A stretch of 6,508 nucleotides of DNA from Clostridia bacterium (GTDB lineage: Bacteria > Bacillota_A > Clostridia > Oscillospirales > CAG-272), in assembly GCA_017529175.1 (NCBI GenBank), contig JAFXNX010000381.1:1-6508 (forward strand), written 5' to 3'. Every line of letters starts with the position of its first letter. Position 1 is the first letter of the stretch. The notes under the pieces are model-generated. The model worked only from the letters and a program-made list of their open reading frames with translations. It was not told the DNA's origin and did no database searches. The position numbers were made by a program, and so were the translations under genes. Positions 1-5,620 of the stretch are shown here, piece after piece.

Positions 1-1
1 G

Positions 2-778
2 TTCAAGAAAGAAAAGCGCGCCGAGAATATCGTGATCGGCAGATCCGATGTTGAACGTGAACTGCAAAGATGCGGTAAGAACGCAACGGAAGCTCAAAAG
101 CTGGAGATCATAACGAACGTTGCGCACAGGATAGGCATTCAGGAGCCGGACGACCTTTATAACGCCGTCGGATACGGCGGACTTGCGATAAGTCAGATAT
201 CCGCTAAAATCAAAGATGAATACGACAGGATCGTAAAATCGCACGAGGAAGAGAAATCTCTTTCCGAGGAAGAACGCATCGTCACAAAAACGCCGAAGAA
301 TATCAGATCAAACTCCGGTATTATTCTTGACGGCGAGAGCGGATATGCGATAAAGTTCGCAAAATGCTGTAACCCGCTTCCCGGCGACAACGTGATCGGC
401 TTTGTGACGAAGGGATACGGAGTTTCCATCCACAAGAGAGACTGTCCGAACGTCATAAGCGGCATGAAGAAGGAAGAATCCTTCCAAAGATGGATACCCG
501 CAAGCTGGGATCCGTCGGTCGTGTCGAGCAAGAACGGTCTGTACGAGGCGATTTTGAAGATAGTGTACGAAAATCAGATCGGCGTTCTCGCGGAGATCTC
601 GTCCGCTCTCGCCGATATGAAAGTGTCTATTATGCAGATCAACACAAGACCGATATTCGACGAGAGGATGTCTATGAACATGGGTATCGGGTGCAAGAAT
701 ATAGATCATTATGATTCGATCGTTTCGCGGATCAAGAATATCAAAGGAGTAATAAGCGTTACAAGAGGGTTCAACTGA
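2..778 (+). CDS. rel: Bifunctional (p)ppGpp synthetase/hydrolase Rel, C-terminal part (5' end outside window)
   Basis: This is the C-terminal 258 residues of a long RelA/SpoT-homologue, the enzyme that makes and degrades the stringent-response alarmone (p)ppGpp. The open frame runs in from the left edge, so the catalytic hydrolase, synthetase and TGS domains lie outside the window. The first visible residues (FKKEKRAENI) match the linker/helical region typical after TGS. The zinc-finger-like RIS/CC domain follows, with the adjacent cysteines at fragment residues 122-123 in CCNPLPGD and then HKRDCPN. From about residue 180 to the end lies an ACT domain (LYEAILKIVYENQIGVLAEI onward), which in the family senses stalled ribosomes or amino acids. 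The stop is TGA at 776-778. dtd begins 15 bases later, the relA-dtd order common in Firmicutes, so cotranscription is likely. No truncation or frameshift is visible. Whether the enzyme is bifunctional cannot be judged because the catalytic domains are missing; the single long Rel of Firmicutes usually is. Confidence 0.95.
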   Translation, partial: FKKEKRAENIVIGRSDVERELQRCGKNATEAQKLEIITNVAHRIGIQEPDDLYNAVGYGGLAISQISAKIKDEYDRIVKSHEEEKSLSEEERIVTKTPKNIRSNSGIILDGESGYAIKFAKCCNPLPGDNVIGFVTKGYGVSIHKRDCPNVISGMKKEESFQRWIPASWDPSVVSSKNGLYEAILKIVYENQIGVLAEISSALADMKVSIMQINTRPIFDERMSMNMGIGCKNIDHYDSIVSRIKNIKGVISVTRGFN

Positions 779-793
779 CGCTTGAGATAGAGT

Positions 794-1249
794 ATGATTG
801 CAGTCCTTCAAAGAGTCAAACACGCGAAAGTAGAGATCAACTCTGAAATAAAGGCGGAGTGCGGTGTCGGTATTCTCGTTCTTCTCGGCGCGGGAAAAGA
901 GGACACCGAAGAGGACTGCCGTCTGCTTGCGGATAAAATATCGAAGCTGCGTATTTTTCAGGACGGAGACGGAAAAATGAATCTTTCCGTTTGCGACGTC
1001 GGCGGCTCTGTCATCACAGTCCCGAATTTCACGCTTTTTGCTTCATACGGAAAAGGAAACAGACCTGACTTTTTCGACGCGGCGCCGCCCGCTGCCGCAA
1101 AACCGCTATTTGACTATTTTGTGAGGTATATCTCGTCGCTCGTTCCTTCGTCGGGCTGCGGCGTCTTCGGAGCGGATATGAAAGTTGAACTTTTGAACGA
1201 CGGTCCGGTGACAATCGTGATGGACAGTAAGGTGCTGGCAAAAAAATGA
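794..1249 (+). CDS. dtd: D-aminoacyl-tRNA deacylase (DTD)
   Basis: Cytoplasmic proofreading enzyme that hydrolyses D-aminoacyl-tRNA (and Gly-tRNAAla in the family), freeing tRNA for correct charging. The 151 residues match the usual DTD length of about 145-150. The start MIAVLQRVKHAKVEI aligns with the family N-terminus (MRAVVQRV), fixing the ATG at 794. The upstream ribosome site (GAGATAGAG) is weak, so coupling to rel is plausible. The active-site stretch reads P77-N78-F79-T80-L81 where most DTDs have SQFTL. Thr80 is kept but the preceding Ser-Gln pair is replaced. KGNRP (87-91), the AAPP segment (96-99), GADMKVEL (126-133) and the Gly-cisPro motif N135-D-G137-P138-V-T are all intact, so this is a canonical DTD rather than the eukaryotic ATD paralogue. 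The gene ends inside the start of hemZ (ATGA overlap at 1246-1249). Confidence 0.95.
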   Translation: MIAVLQRVKHAKVEINSEIKAECGVGILVLLGAGKEDTEEDCRLLADKISKLRIFQDGDGKMNLSVCDVGGSVITVPNFTLFASYGKGNRPDFFDAAPPAAAKPLFDYFVRYISSLVPSSGCGVFGADMKVELLNDGPVTIVMDSKVLAKK

Positions 1250-2736
1250 AGCTTAACATTATCGGAGACGTCAGCGAGTATTATGCGCAGACCCTATGCC
1301 TTCTTTTCTTTCCGGGATCGAAGTTTTCAGCGGCCGGGGAAGATACGGACGGCGTGGAAGTTACCGCCGAGGTAACGTGCGAGGGCGGCGATATTCATTC
1401 AAAGGTATCAATTGATATTGACGGTAAAAACTACAGCGCGTCGTATGTTCTGAAGGCGGGCACAGTTCTCTCGCGTCCTTCAATGGCATCGAAGATAGCG
1501 CTCGGAAAAGCGTTCCTTCAGGCAGGGAAGGACGCTGTCGGAATTACTCCTCCGTGGGGTATTTTGACCGGAGTCAGACCGTCAAAGCTTGCGATGGAAT
1601 GTCTTAATAAAATGAGCGCGGACGACGCACGATCGGCGCTTGTTTCCGACTATTCAACGAGTCCGGACAAGGCGTCTCTTGCCTGCGACGTAGCAAAGCG
1701 CGAAAAGGGAATACTTGATAAGGACTATTCCGGGACGTGCAGTTTGTATATTGCGATACCGTTCTGCCCGAGCAGATGCAGTTATTGCTCATTCGTTTCG
1801 TTTTCCTCAGAAGGACTTTTGTCGCTTATACCGGAGTATCTCGACGCGCTTGTCGCGGATATACGCGACAGAGCGGGTCTTATAAAATCGCTCGGGCTGT
1901 CTTTATCGACAGTGTATATCGGCGGCGGTACGCCTACAGTCCTCGACGTCCGCTCGCTGTCGCGTCTGCTTGACGCTGTTTCGGGATCTGTTGATACTTC
2001 GGCGCTTGAAGAGTTCACACTTGAAGCTGGAAGACCCGATACAATAGACAAAGACAAGATCGCGGAAGCGATACGTCACGGAGTCAGCCGTGTTAGCGTT
2101 AATACGCAAACTCTGAACGACAGCGTATTATCTGCTATCGGAAGACGCCACAGCGCAGACGATTTTTTCAAAGCCTATTCAGTTGTAAGGGAGTGCGGCG
2201 TTAAGGATATCAACGTTGACCTTATCGCAGGACTTCCGGGTGACGACTTTCCGAGCTTTAAGAATTCTGTTGACAAGATCGCAGAGTTATCTCCCGAAAA
2301 CGTTACGGTACATACGCTTTGTGTGAAACGCTCGGCGGACCTTCGCCGTCCCGATTCCTACAAGCCGGAGCACGATATTGCGGTAAGATCCGTAAACTAT
2401 TCGCAGCAATCGCTCATTGAACGCGGCTACGCGCCGTATTATATGTATAGACAGAAAAACGCAGTCGGTAATCTTGAGAATACCGGTTACGCGCTTCCCG
2501 GTCACGAGGGTATATATAACGTCCTTATGATGGAGGAAGTGCAGTCGATATTTGCCGTAGGCGCGTCCGCTGTGACAAAACTCGTATCGCCGCGCGACAA
2601 AGAAAATAAGATAGTTCGAATCGCCGAAAACAAATATCCTTACGAGTATCTTCGTCAAAGACGCTCGGACGGCTTCGCTGCCGAAAGAGAAGCGCAAAAC
2701 AAGACTATAATCGATTATTTTGAAGGTAATAAATGA
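1246..2736 (+). CDS. hemZ: HemZ-type radical SAM protein (annotated as coproporphyrinogen dehydrogenase)
   Basis: A 496-residue radical S-adenosylmethionine enzyme of the HemN/HemW/HemZ group. The 4Fe-4S ligands are C174, C178 and C181 (CxxxCxxC in PFCPSRCSYCSF), preceded by Y168, which aligns with the SAM-contacting Tyr of HemN. The glycine-rich SAM motif GGGTPT is at 226-231. The HemZ-specific N-terminal extension carries WGILTGVRPSKLA at about 104-116, and the C-terminal region carries RQKNAVGNLENTGY and the MMEEVQSIFAVGASAVTKLV segment. HemN's extra cysteine (CxC) is replaced by Phe, as in HemW and HemZ. Family annotation is oxygen-independent oxidation of coproporphyrinogen III to protoporphyrinogen IX, but this activity is poorly established for HemZ. 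No other heme gene is in the window, so the true substrate is open. The start overlaps dtd by ATGA, with AAGGTG at 1229-1234 as ribosome site, and the stop overlaps the flippase start by ATGA. Identity as HemZ is strong; biochemical role is uncertain. Confidence 0.9.
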   Translation: MKLNIIGDVSEYYAQTLCLLFFPGSKFSAAGEDTDGVEVTAEVTCEGGDIHSKVSIDIDGKNYSASYVLKAGTVLSRPSMASKIALGKAFLQAGKDAVGITPPWGILTGVRPSKLAMECLNKMSADDARSALVSDYSTSPDKASLACDVAKREKGILDKDYSGTCSLYIAIPFCPSRCSYCSFVSFSSEGLLSLIPEYLDALVADIRDRAGLIKSLGLSLSTVYIGGGTPTVLDVRSLSRLLDAVSGSVDTSALEEFTLEAGRPDTIDKDKIAEAIRHGVSRVSVNTQTLNDSVLSAIGRRHSADDFFKAYSVVRECGVKDINVDLIAGLPGDDFPSFKNSVDKIAELSPENVTVHTLCVKRSADLRRPDSYKPEHDIAVRSVNYSQQSLIERGYAPYYMYRQKNAVGNLENTGYALPGHEGIYNVLMMEEVQSIFAVGASAVTKLVSPRDKENKIVRIAENKYPYEYLRQRRSDGFAAEREAQNKTIIDYFEGNK

Positions 2737-4544
2737 ACGACAAGATCACAAACACGGGAAGTAACGTAAAAGCGAAGGACAGCAAAAATCTGTTTTTCTC
2801 CGGCGTTATAATCCTCACGATATCAAATCTCATCGTTAAAATACTCGGCGCCTTTCTGAAGGTGCCGCTTGCGAGCGAATCTTTGCTCGGAAGCCAGGGT
2901 ATCGGCTACTACCAGGCGGCATACGAGATATACGTCTGGTTCTATACTGTATCTACCGTCGGACTCCCGATCGCAGTCTCGATCATGATCTCAGGCACGC
3001 GCGCAAAGGGACACTTTAAAGACTCGAAGAGGATGTTCAAGGTCATATTCGGAGTCTTTCTTGCGATAGGCGTCGTCGGCACCGCGCTAATGGCGTCGTT
3101 TTGCAAATTCTTTGCGGACAGATATCAGCAGCCGATAGAATGGTGTATTCTTGTTATCTCCCCGACGCTTCTTCTCGTATGTATATCAAGCGCTTTCAGA
3201 GGATATTTTCAAGGACATCAGAGCATGACTCCAACCGCTCTGTCCGAAGTGATAGAAGCGGTCGGCAAGTTTGCGCTCGGGATACTTTTTGCAAAATACG
3301 CGATAGATCGCGGCTATAAACTGCATATAGTCGCCGCTTACGCGCTCGTCGGTCTTACCGTCGGTACGGCGCTCGGAATGGTCTATCTCTTTATCACTAA
3401 ACTCTTTTTCAAAGAAGAGCAGTATAACGCGTCAATTGACGTCGCGGAGGACAGCGAGTACCGTACTCCGACAAAGACGATAGTAAAGACTCTCTTCCTG
3501 ATCGGCATACCGATAACGATCAGTTCATCCGTTATGAGCCTTACGAACGTGATAGACGGTATGATCCTCTCGACTCGTCTGCAAGGCCTCGGATATACGA
3601 AAGAGCTATCGGCGGCGCTTTTCGGAAACTATAAAGCGCTTGCCGTAACGATGTTCAACCTTCCACCGGCGCTTATATATCCGATATCGGCGTCGATCGT
3701 GCCGCTTCTTTCTCGCGCGGTTGCGGCAAAGAACAGAACACTTGTCGTCGGTACAATGAACAGTTCTTTGAAGATCACCGCGATAATCTCGCTTCCTTGT
3801 TCTTTCGGAATGGCGGCGCTTTCAAAACCGCTTCTCGGGATACTTTTCAAGGATTCTTTTGCAGTTGACGCGGCTGCCCCGCTTCTTTCGGTCCTTGCAC
3901 CGTCCATATTCTTTTTGTCGATGCTCTCGATCACGAATTCGTTTCTACAGGCACACAGACATCAGCAGCTGCCGATCATTTCGATGGTCGCCGGCGCCGT
4001 CGTGAAGCTTCTGACAACGTTTATTTTGATAGGAGTGCTCGGTTCGATTAACGGAACGCCGGCGAAGGACGCGTCGTCAAACGATCTTATCAACGCCGCC
4101 GATAGCTTTGCCTACGGCATAGGACGCTCTCTCGGATTCCTTGAGGGATATTCGTCAAACGCTGTTGTCAAACTCGCGGATTGCGCGTCTAAGTACCGCA
4201 TCGTTATGTTTGCGGCGCCGGTCGGAACGTTCCTTTGTTATCTAGTCACGATGCTTTGCAATTTCTTCTTCGTCGCAAAGAAGATCAAATACATTCCCAA
4301 CATCTTCAAGATCTTCATAAAACCGTTTATTTCGGCGCTTGCGTGCGCGGTTTGCGCGTTTGCCGTTTACTATTATCTGCCGATCGCATCATCAATGATA
4401 AGGACGGTTATCGCCGTCGCCGCCGCCGCGATAGTATACCTTGTGCTGATATTTGTTCTCAAATCACTCGATCACGACGATATAGTTCTTCTTCCGAAGG
4501 GCGAAAAAATATATGTGCTTTTGCACAAACTCAAGCTCGTTTGA
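2733..4544 (+). CDS. MurJ/SpoVB/YabM-like polysaccharide-lipid flippase (MOP superfamily)
   Basis: A 603-residue integral membrane protein of the MVF/polysaccharide-synthesis branch of the MOP superfamily, which contains MurJ (lipid II flippase), SpoVB and YabM. Hydrophobicity read by eye gives 14 membrane helices after a short polar N-terminus of about 19 residues. Family-typical stretches are GSQGIGYYQAAYEIY (53-67), the following STVGLPIAVS, and AAPVGTFLCYLV in helix 12. The expected role is moving undecaprenyl-linked wall precursors or oligosaccharides across the cytoplasmic membrane; the substrate cannot be read from sequence. Its position before hup-rqcP-yabP-yabQ-divIC makes it the positional counterpart of Bacillus yabM. 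It is longer than the usual 520-550 residues, mainly because of a polar segment of about 45-50 residues between helices 11 and 12 (about 440-488). The ribosome site GAAGGT at 2722-2727 lies 5 bases before the ATG, which overlaps the hemZ stop. It appears to be the last gene of the left operon. Confidence 0.88.
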   Translation: MNDKITNTGSNVKAKDSKNLFFSGVIILTISNLIVKILGAFLKVPLASESLLGSQGIGYYQAAYEIYVWFYTVSTVGLPIAVSIMISGTRAKGHFKDSKRMFKVIFGVFLAIGVVGTALMASFCKFFADRYQQPIEWCILVISPTLLLVCISSAFRGYFQGHQSMTPTALSEVIEAVGKFALGILFAKYAIDRGYKLHIVAAYALVGLTVGTALGMVYLFITKLFFKEEQYNASIDVAEDSEYRTPTKTIVKTLFLIGIPITISSSVMSLTNVIDGMILSTRLQGLGYTKELSAALFGNYKALAVTMFNLPPALIYPISASIVPLLSRAVAAKNRTLVVGTMNSSLKITAIISLPCSFGMAALSKPLLGILFKDSFAVDAAAPLLSVLAPSIFFLSMLSITNSFLQAHRHQQLPIISMVAGAVVKLLTTFILIGVLGSINGTPAKDASSNDLINAADSFAYGIGRSLGFLEGYSSNAVVKLADCASKYRIVMFAAPVGTFLCYLVTMLCNFFFVAKKIKYIPNIFKIFIKPFISALACAVCAFAVYYYLPIASSMIRTVIAVAAAAIVYLVLIFVLKSLDHDDIVLLPKGEKIYVLLHKLKLV

Positions 4545-4584
4545 TTTGATTTTCGAACTAAGACCCCAATATATGCCCGTTTTA

Positions 4585-4621
4585 TCGGAAAAATATCAAT
4601 AATTTGGATATATTTTTTCGA
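4585..4621 (+). repeat. AT-rich imperfect inverted repeat between flippase and hup promoter
   Basis: TCGGAAAAATATC (4585-4597) can pair with GATATATTTTTTCGA (4607-4621), allowing one G-T wobble and a two-base bulge, around a 9-base loop. The run of six T lies inside the right arm rather than after it, so this is not a classical intrinsic terminator. It might weakly end the left operon, or act as AT-rich UP-element DNA directly upstream of the hup -35 box. It could also be chance in AT-rich DNA. Apart from this repeat, nothing is visible in 4545-4627. Confidence 0.3.
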
Positions 4622-4627
4622 AAATAC

Positions 4628-4656
4628 TTGAAATCGTCGAATATTAATGGTATACT
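4628..4656 (+). promoter_or_regulatory. Sigma-A-type promoter of hup
   Basis: The -35 box TTGAAA (4628-4633) and -10 box TATACT (4651-4656) are separated by exactly 17 bases. TG at 4648-4649 adds an extended -10 element. The DNA just upstream (about 4600-4627) is very A/T-rich, like an UP element. Transcription would start near 4662-4664, giving a leader of about 53 bases before the HU start. All elements fit strong constitutive expression, as expected for HU. Confidence 0.85.
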
Positions 4657-4670
4657 AATTACAACAGAAA

Positions 4671-4686
4671 ACTGCGGAAACGCAGT
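4671..4686 (+). promoter_or_regulatory. Leader hairpin with GAAA tetraloop in the hup 5' UTR
   Basis: ACTGCG (4671-4676) and CGCAGT (4681-4686) form a perfect 6-base-pair stem closing a GAAA loop of the stable GNRA class. It would lie about 8 bases from the predicted transcript 5' end and 14 bases before the AAAGGA ribosome site, leaving that site free. There is no T-run, so it is not a terminator. A role in protecting the 5' end of an abundant mRNA is inference. Confidence 0.6.
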
Positions 4687-4700
4687 AAATTTTAAATGTG

Positions 4701-4706
4701 AAAGGA
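4701..4706 (+). promoter_or_regulatory. Ribosome binding site that sets the hup start
   Basis: AAAGGA lies 9 bases before the ATG at 4716. An in-frame GTG at 4698 would add six residues (MKGFNK), but it overlaps this site and has no ribosome site of its own. HU proteins begin MNKxxL, so the ATG at 4716 is preferred. Confidence 0.85.
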
Positions 4707-4715
4707 TTCAACAAA

Positions 4716-5006
4716 ATGAATAAGTCACAACTTATCGAAGTAGTAGCAAAGAAAGCAGACCTTAAGAAGAAGGATGCAGAAGCAGCTGTAGCAGCAACGA
4801 TCGGTGCAATTGAAGACGCACTCGTAGCCGGCGAAAAAGTTCAGCTCATCGGTTTTGGTTCTTTCGAAGTTAAGAAGAGAGCAGCTCGCACGGGCCGCAA
4901 CCCTGCAACAGGCGATACGATCAAGATCAAAGCTTCGAAGTATCCCGCATTCACAGCAGGCGCACCTCTTAAGGAAAAAGTAAACGCAGGAAAGAAAAAG
5001 AAATAA
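4716..5006 (+). CDS. hup: HU family DNA-binding protein
   Basis: Small histone-like nucleoid protein that binds and bends double-stranded DNA as a dimer. The 96 residues match HU length. The N-terminal helical dimerisation region begins [16 protein letters not shown]. The family signature lies around G46-F-G-S-F50. The DNA-gripping beta arm is R55 to about K72 and includes R61-N62-P63, whose proline intercalates in the minor groove. It ends in a short lysine tail (K93-K96). Codon use differs sharply from neighbours: of 18 alanine codons 14 are GCA, 3 GCT, 1 GCC and none GCG, while dtd uses GCG for 7 of 13. This fits selection for high expression. It has its own strong promoter and a strong terminator, so it is mostly a one-gene transcript. 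It stands where Bacillus has yabN (mazG). Confidence 0.97.
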   Translation: MNKSQLIEVVAKKADLKKKDAEAAVAATIGAIEDALVAGEKVQLIGFGSFEVKKRAARTGRNPATGDTIKIKASKYPAFTAGAPLKEKVNAGKKKK

Positions 5007-5018
5007 GATAATTCATCG

Positions 5019-5048
5019 ATCAGCCCCGCAAGGCGGGGCTGATTTTTT
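5019..5048 (+). terminator. Intrinsic terminator after hup
   Basis: TCAGCCCCGC (5020-5029) pairs perfectly with GCGGGGCTGA (5033-5042) around the 3-base loop AAG, extended by A5019-T5043. The T-run is 5043-5048. A 10-11 bp GC-rich stem followed by six T is a strong Rho-independent terminator. It lies only 15 bases before the rqcP start. Confidence 0.95.
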
Positions 5049-5063
5049 AATAGCGGAGTAGTT

Positions 5064-5309
5064 GTGAGGATAGATAAGTTTTTAAAAGTATCGCGTATTA
5101 TTAAAAGACGGACTGTCGCCAACGAAGCTTGCGACACAGACAGAGTATCGGTAAACGGAAAAGTCGTAAAAGCATCCTATGACGTAAAAGTCGGAGACAA
5201 AGTTGAGATCGCGTTCGGCGAGAAGACGCTTCGCTTTATCGTCAAGGACGTAAAAGAAACGGTACCGAAAGAGCTCGCTGGAGAGCTTTATCAGATAATT
5301 TCCGAATAA
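5064..5309 (+). CDS. rqcP: RqcP/YabO-type S4-domain RNA-binding protein
   Basis: An 81-residue protein that is nearly all S4 RNA-binding domain. MRIDKFLKVSRIIKRRTVANEA matches Bacillus YabO (RqcP) closely, followed by V28-S-V-N-G32-K and KASYDVKVGDKVEI. In Bacillus, RqcP works with RqcH on stalled 50S subunits during C-terminal alanine tailing of incomplete proteins; heat-shock protein Hsp15 is a more distant relative. The start is GTG at 5064, fixed by the family N-terminus and by GCGGAG (5053-5058) five bases upstream. No convincing promoter fits between the hup terminator and this gene, so expression probably depends on terminator readthrough. Its TAA stop (5307-5309) overlaps the -35 of the putative sporulation promoter for yabP. 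The placement before yabP-yabQ-divIC is the conserved Firmicutes order. Confidence 0.93.
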   Translation: MRIDKFLKVSRIIKRRTVANEACDTDRVSVNGKVVKASYDVKVGDKVEIAFGEKTLRFIVKDVKETVPKELAGELYQIISE

Positions 5310-5335
5310 TAAAACATCACCTCGCTTCATATATT
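5307..5335 (+). promoter_or_regulatory. Putative sigma-E-type (mother-cell) promoter for yabP-yabQ
   Basis: TAATAAA (5307-5313) matches 5 of 7 positions of the sigma-E -35 consensus as I recall it (KMATATT). CATATATT (5328-5335) matches 7 of 8 positions of the -10 consensus (CATACAHT). The spacer is 14 bases, the usual value. CATA followed by three bases and TA also fits sigma-K. The predicted start is near 5341-5343, just at the yabP ribosome site. yabQ is known as a mother-cell sporulation gene in Bacillus, which supports the call. The motif is short and AT-rich, so chance remains possible. Confidence 0.45.
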
Positions 5336-5353
5336 ATAGCGAGGTGATATTTT
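5311..5353 (+). promoter_or_regulatory. Inverted repeat that sequesters the yabP ribosome binding site
   Basis: ATCACCTCGCT (5316-5326) is a perfect 11-base inverted match to AGCGAGGTGAT (5338-5348), with an 11-base A/T-rich loop. After one C-A mismatch, AAAA (5311-5314) can pair with TTTT (5350-5353). The right arm contains the near-perfect Shine-Dalgarno sequence GAGGTGAT (5341-5348), 5 bases before the yabP ATG. Any transcript coming from rqcP would fold this site into the stem. With only four T after the core stem, a weak terminator role is also possible. Confidence 0.8.
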
Positions 5354-5611
5354 ATGAACGGATCATGTGATATTTGTATTTACGACAGAAAAAGAGCGGA
5401 ACTCACCGGGATATGCGACGTTGTCGAGTTCAGTGAAGACCTTTTGATACTGAGCTGCGCAGACGGCAATATTTCGATCGAGGGTTCGTCAATGAAGATC
5501 GAACGATTTGACTGCGACAGCGGAAAACTGTCCGTCACCGGGACGATCGATGGCTTTCAGTTTTACAATGACGCGCCGTCGGGTAAGAAATCAAAGAGGC
5601 TCTTTAAATAG
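5354..5611 (+). CDS. yabP: Sporulation protein YabP (YabP/YqfC family)
   Basis: An 85-residue protein of the YabP/YqfC family, which is confined to spore formers and made during sporulation; its molecular function is not known. The family pattern is visible: RAELTGICDVVEF (14-26), the G38-N-I-S-I-E-G44 strand, then G57-K-L-S-V-T-G63 with I65 and F70-Y-N-D73, followed by a basic C-terminus ending RLFK. No signal peptide or membrane helix is seen. It is slightly shorter than Bacillus YabP (about 100 residues), mainly at the N-terminus. It has five cysteines (5, 8, 21, 35, 54), unusual for so small a protein. The start is set by GAGGTGAT, which is buried in a hairpin when the gene is read from upstream. 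yabQ follows after 9 bases, so the two probably form one sporulation transcript. Confidence 0.85.
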   Translation: MNGSCDICIYDRKRAELTGICDVVEFSEDLLILSCADGNISIEGSSMKIERFDCDSGKLSVTGTIDGFQFYNDAPSGKKSKRLFK

Positions 5612-5620
5612 GGGAACGTA

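Noticed and set aside
308..823. 171-codon open frame on the - strand across rel and dtd
   Set aside because: It lies antisense to the clearly conserved RIS and ACT domains of Rel, shows no recognisable motif and has no plausible ribosome site context.
2287..2697. 136-codon open frame on the - strand inside hemZ
   Set aside because: Shadow of the hemZ reading frame; composition is that of reverse-complemented coding sequence and no family is recognisable.
4698..4715. GTG at 4698 as an alternative HU start
   Set aside because: It would overlap the AAAGGA ribosome site and add MKGFNK, which is not part of HU proteins; the ATG at 4716 is well placed.
5330..5337. TATATT/TATTAT as a sigma-A -10 box before yabP
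   Set aside because: No TTGACA-like -35 lies 16-18 bases upstream (the bases are AT-only, TAATAA or ATAAAA). The sigma-E-like reading fits spacing and gene function better.
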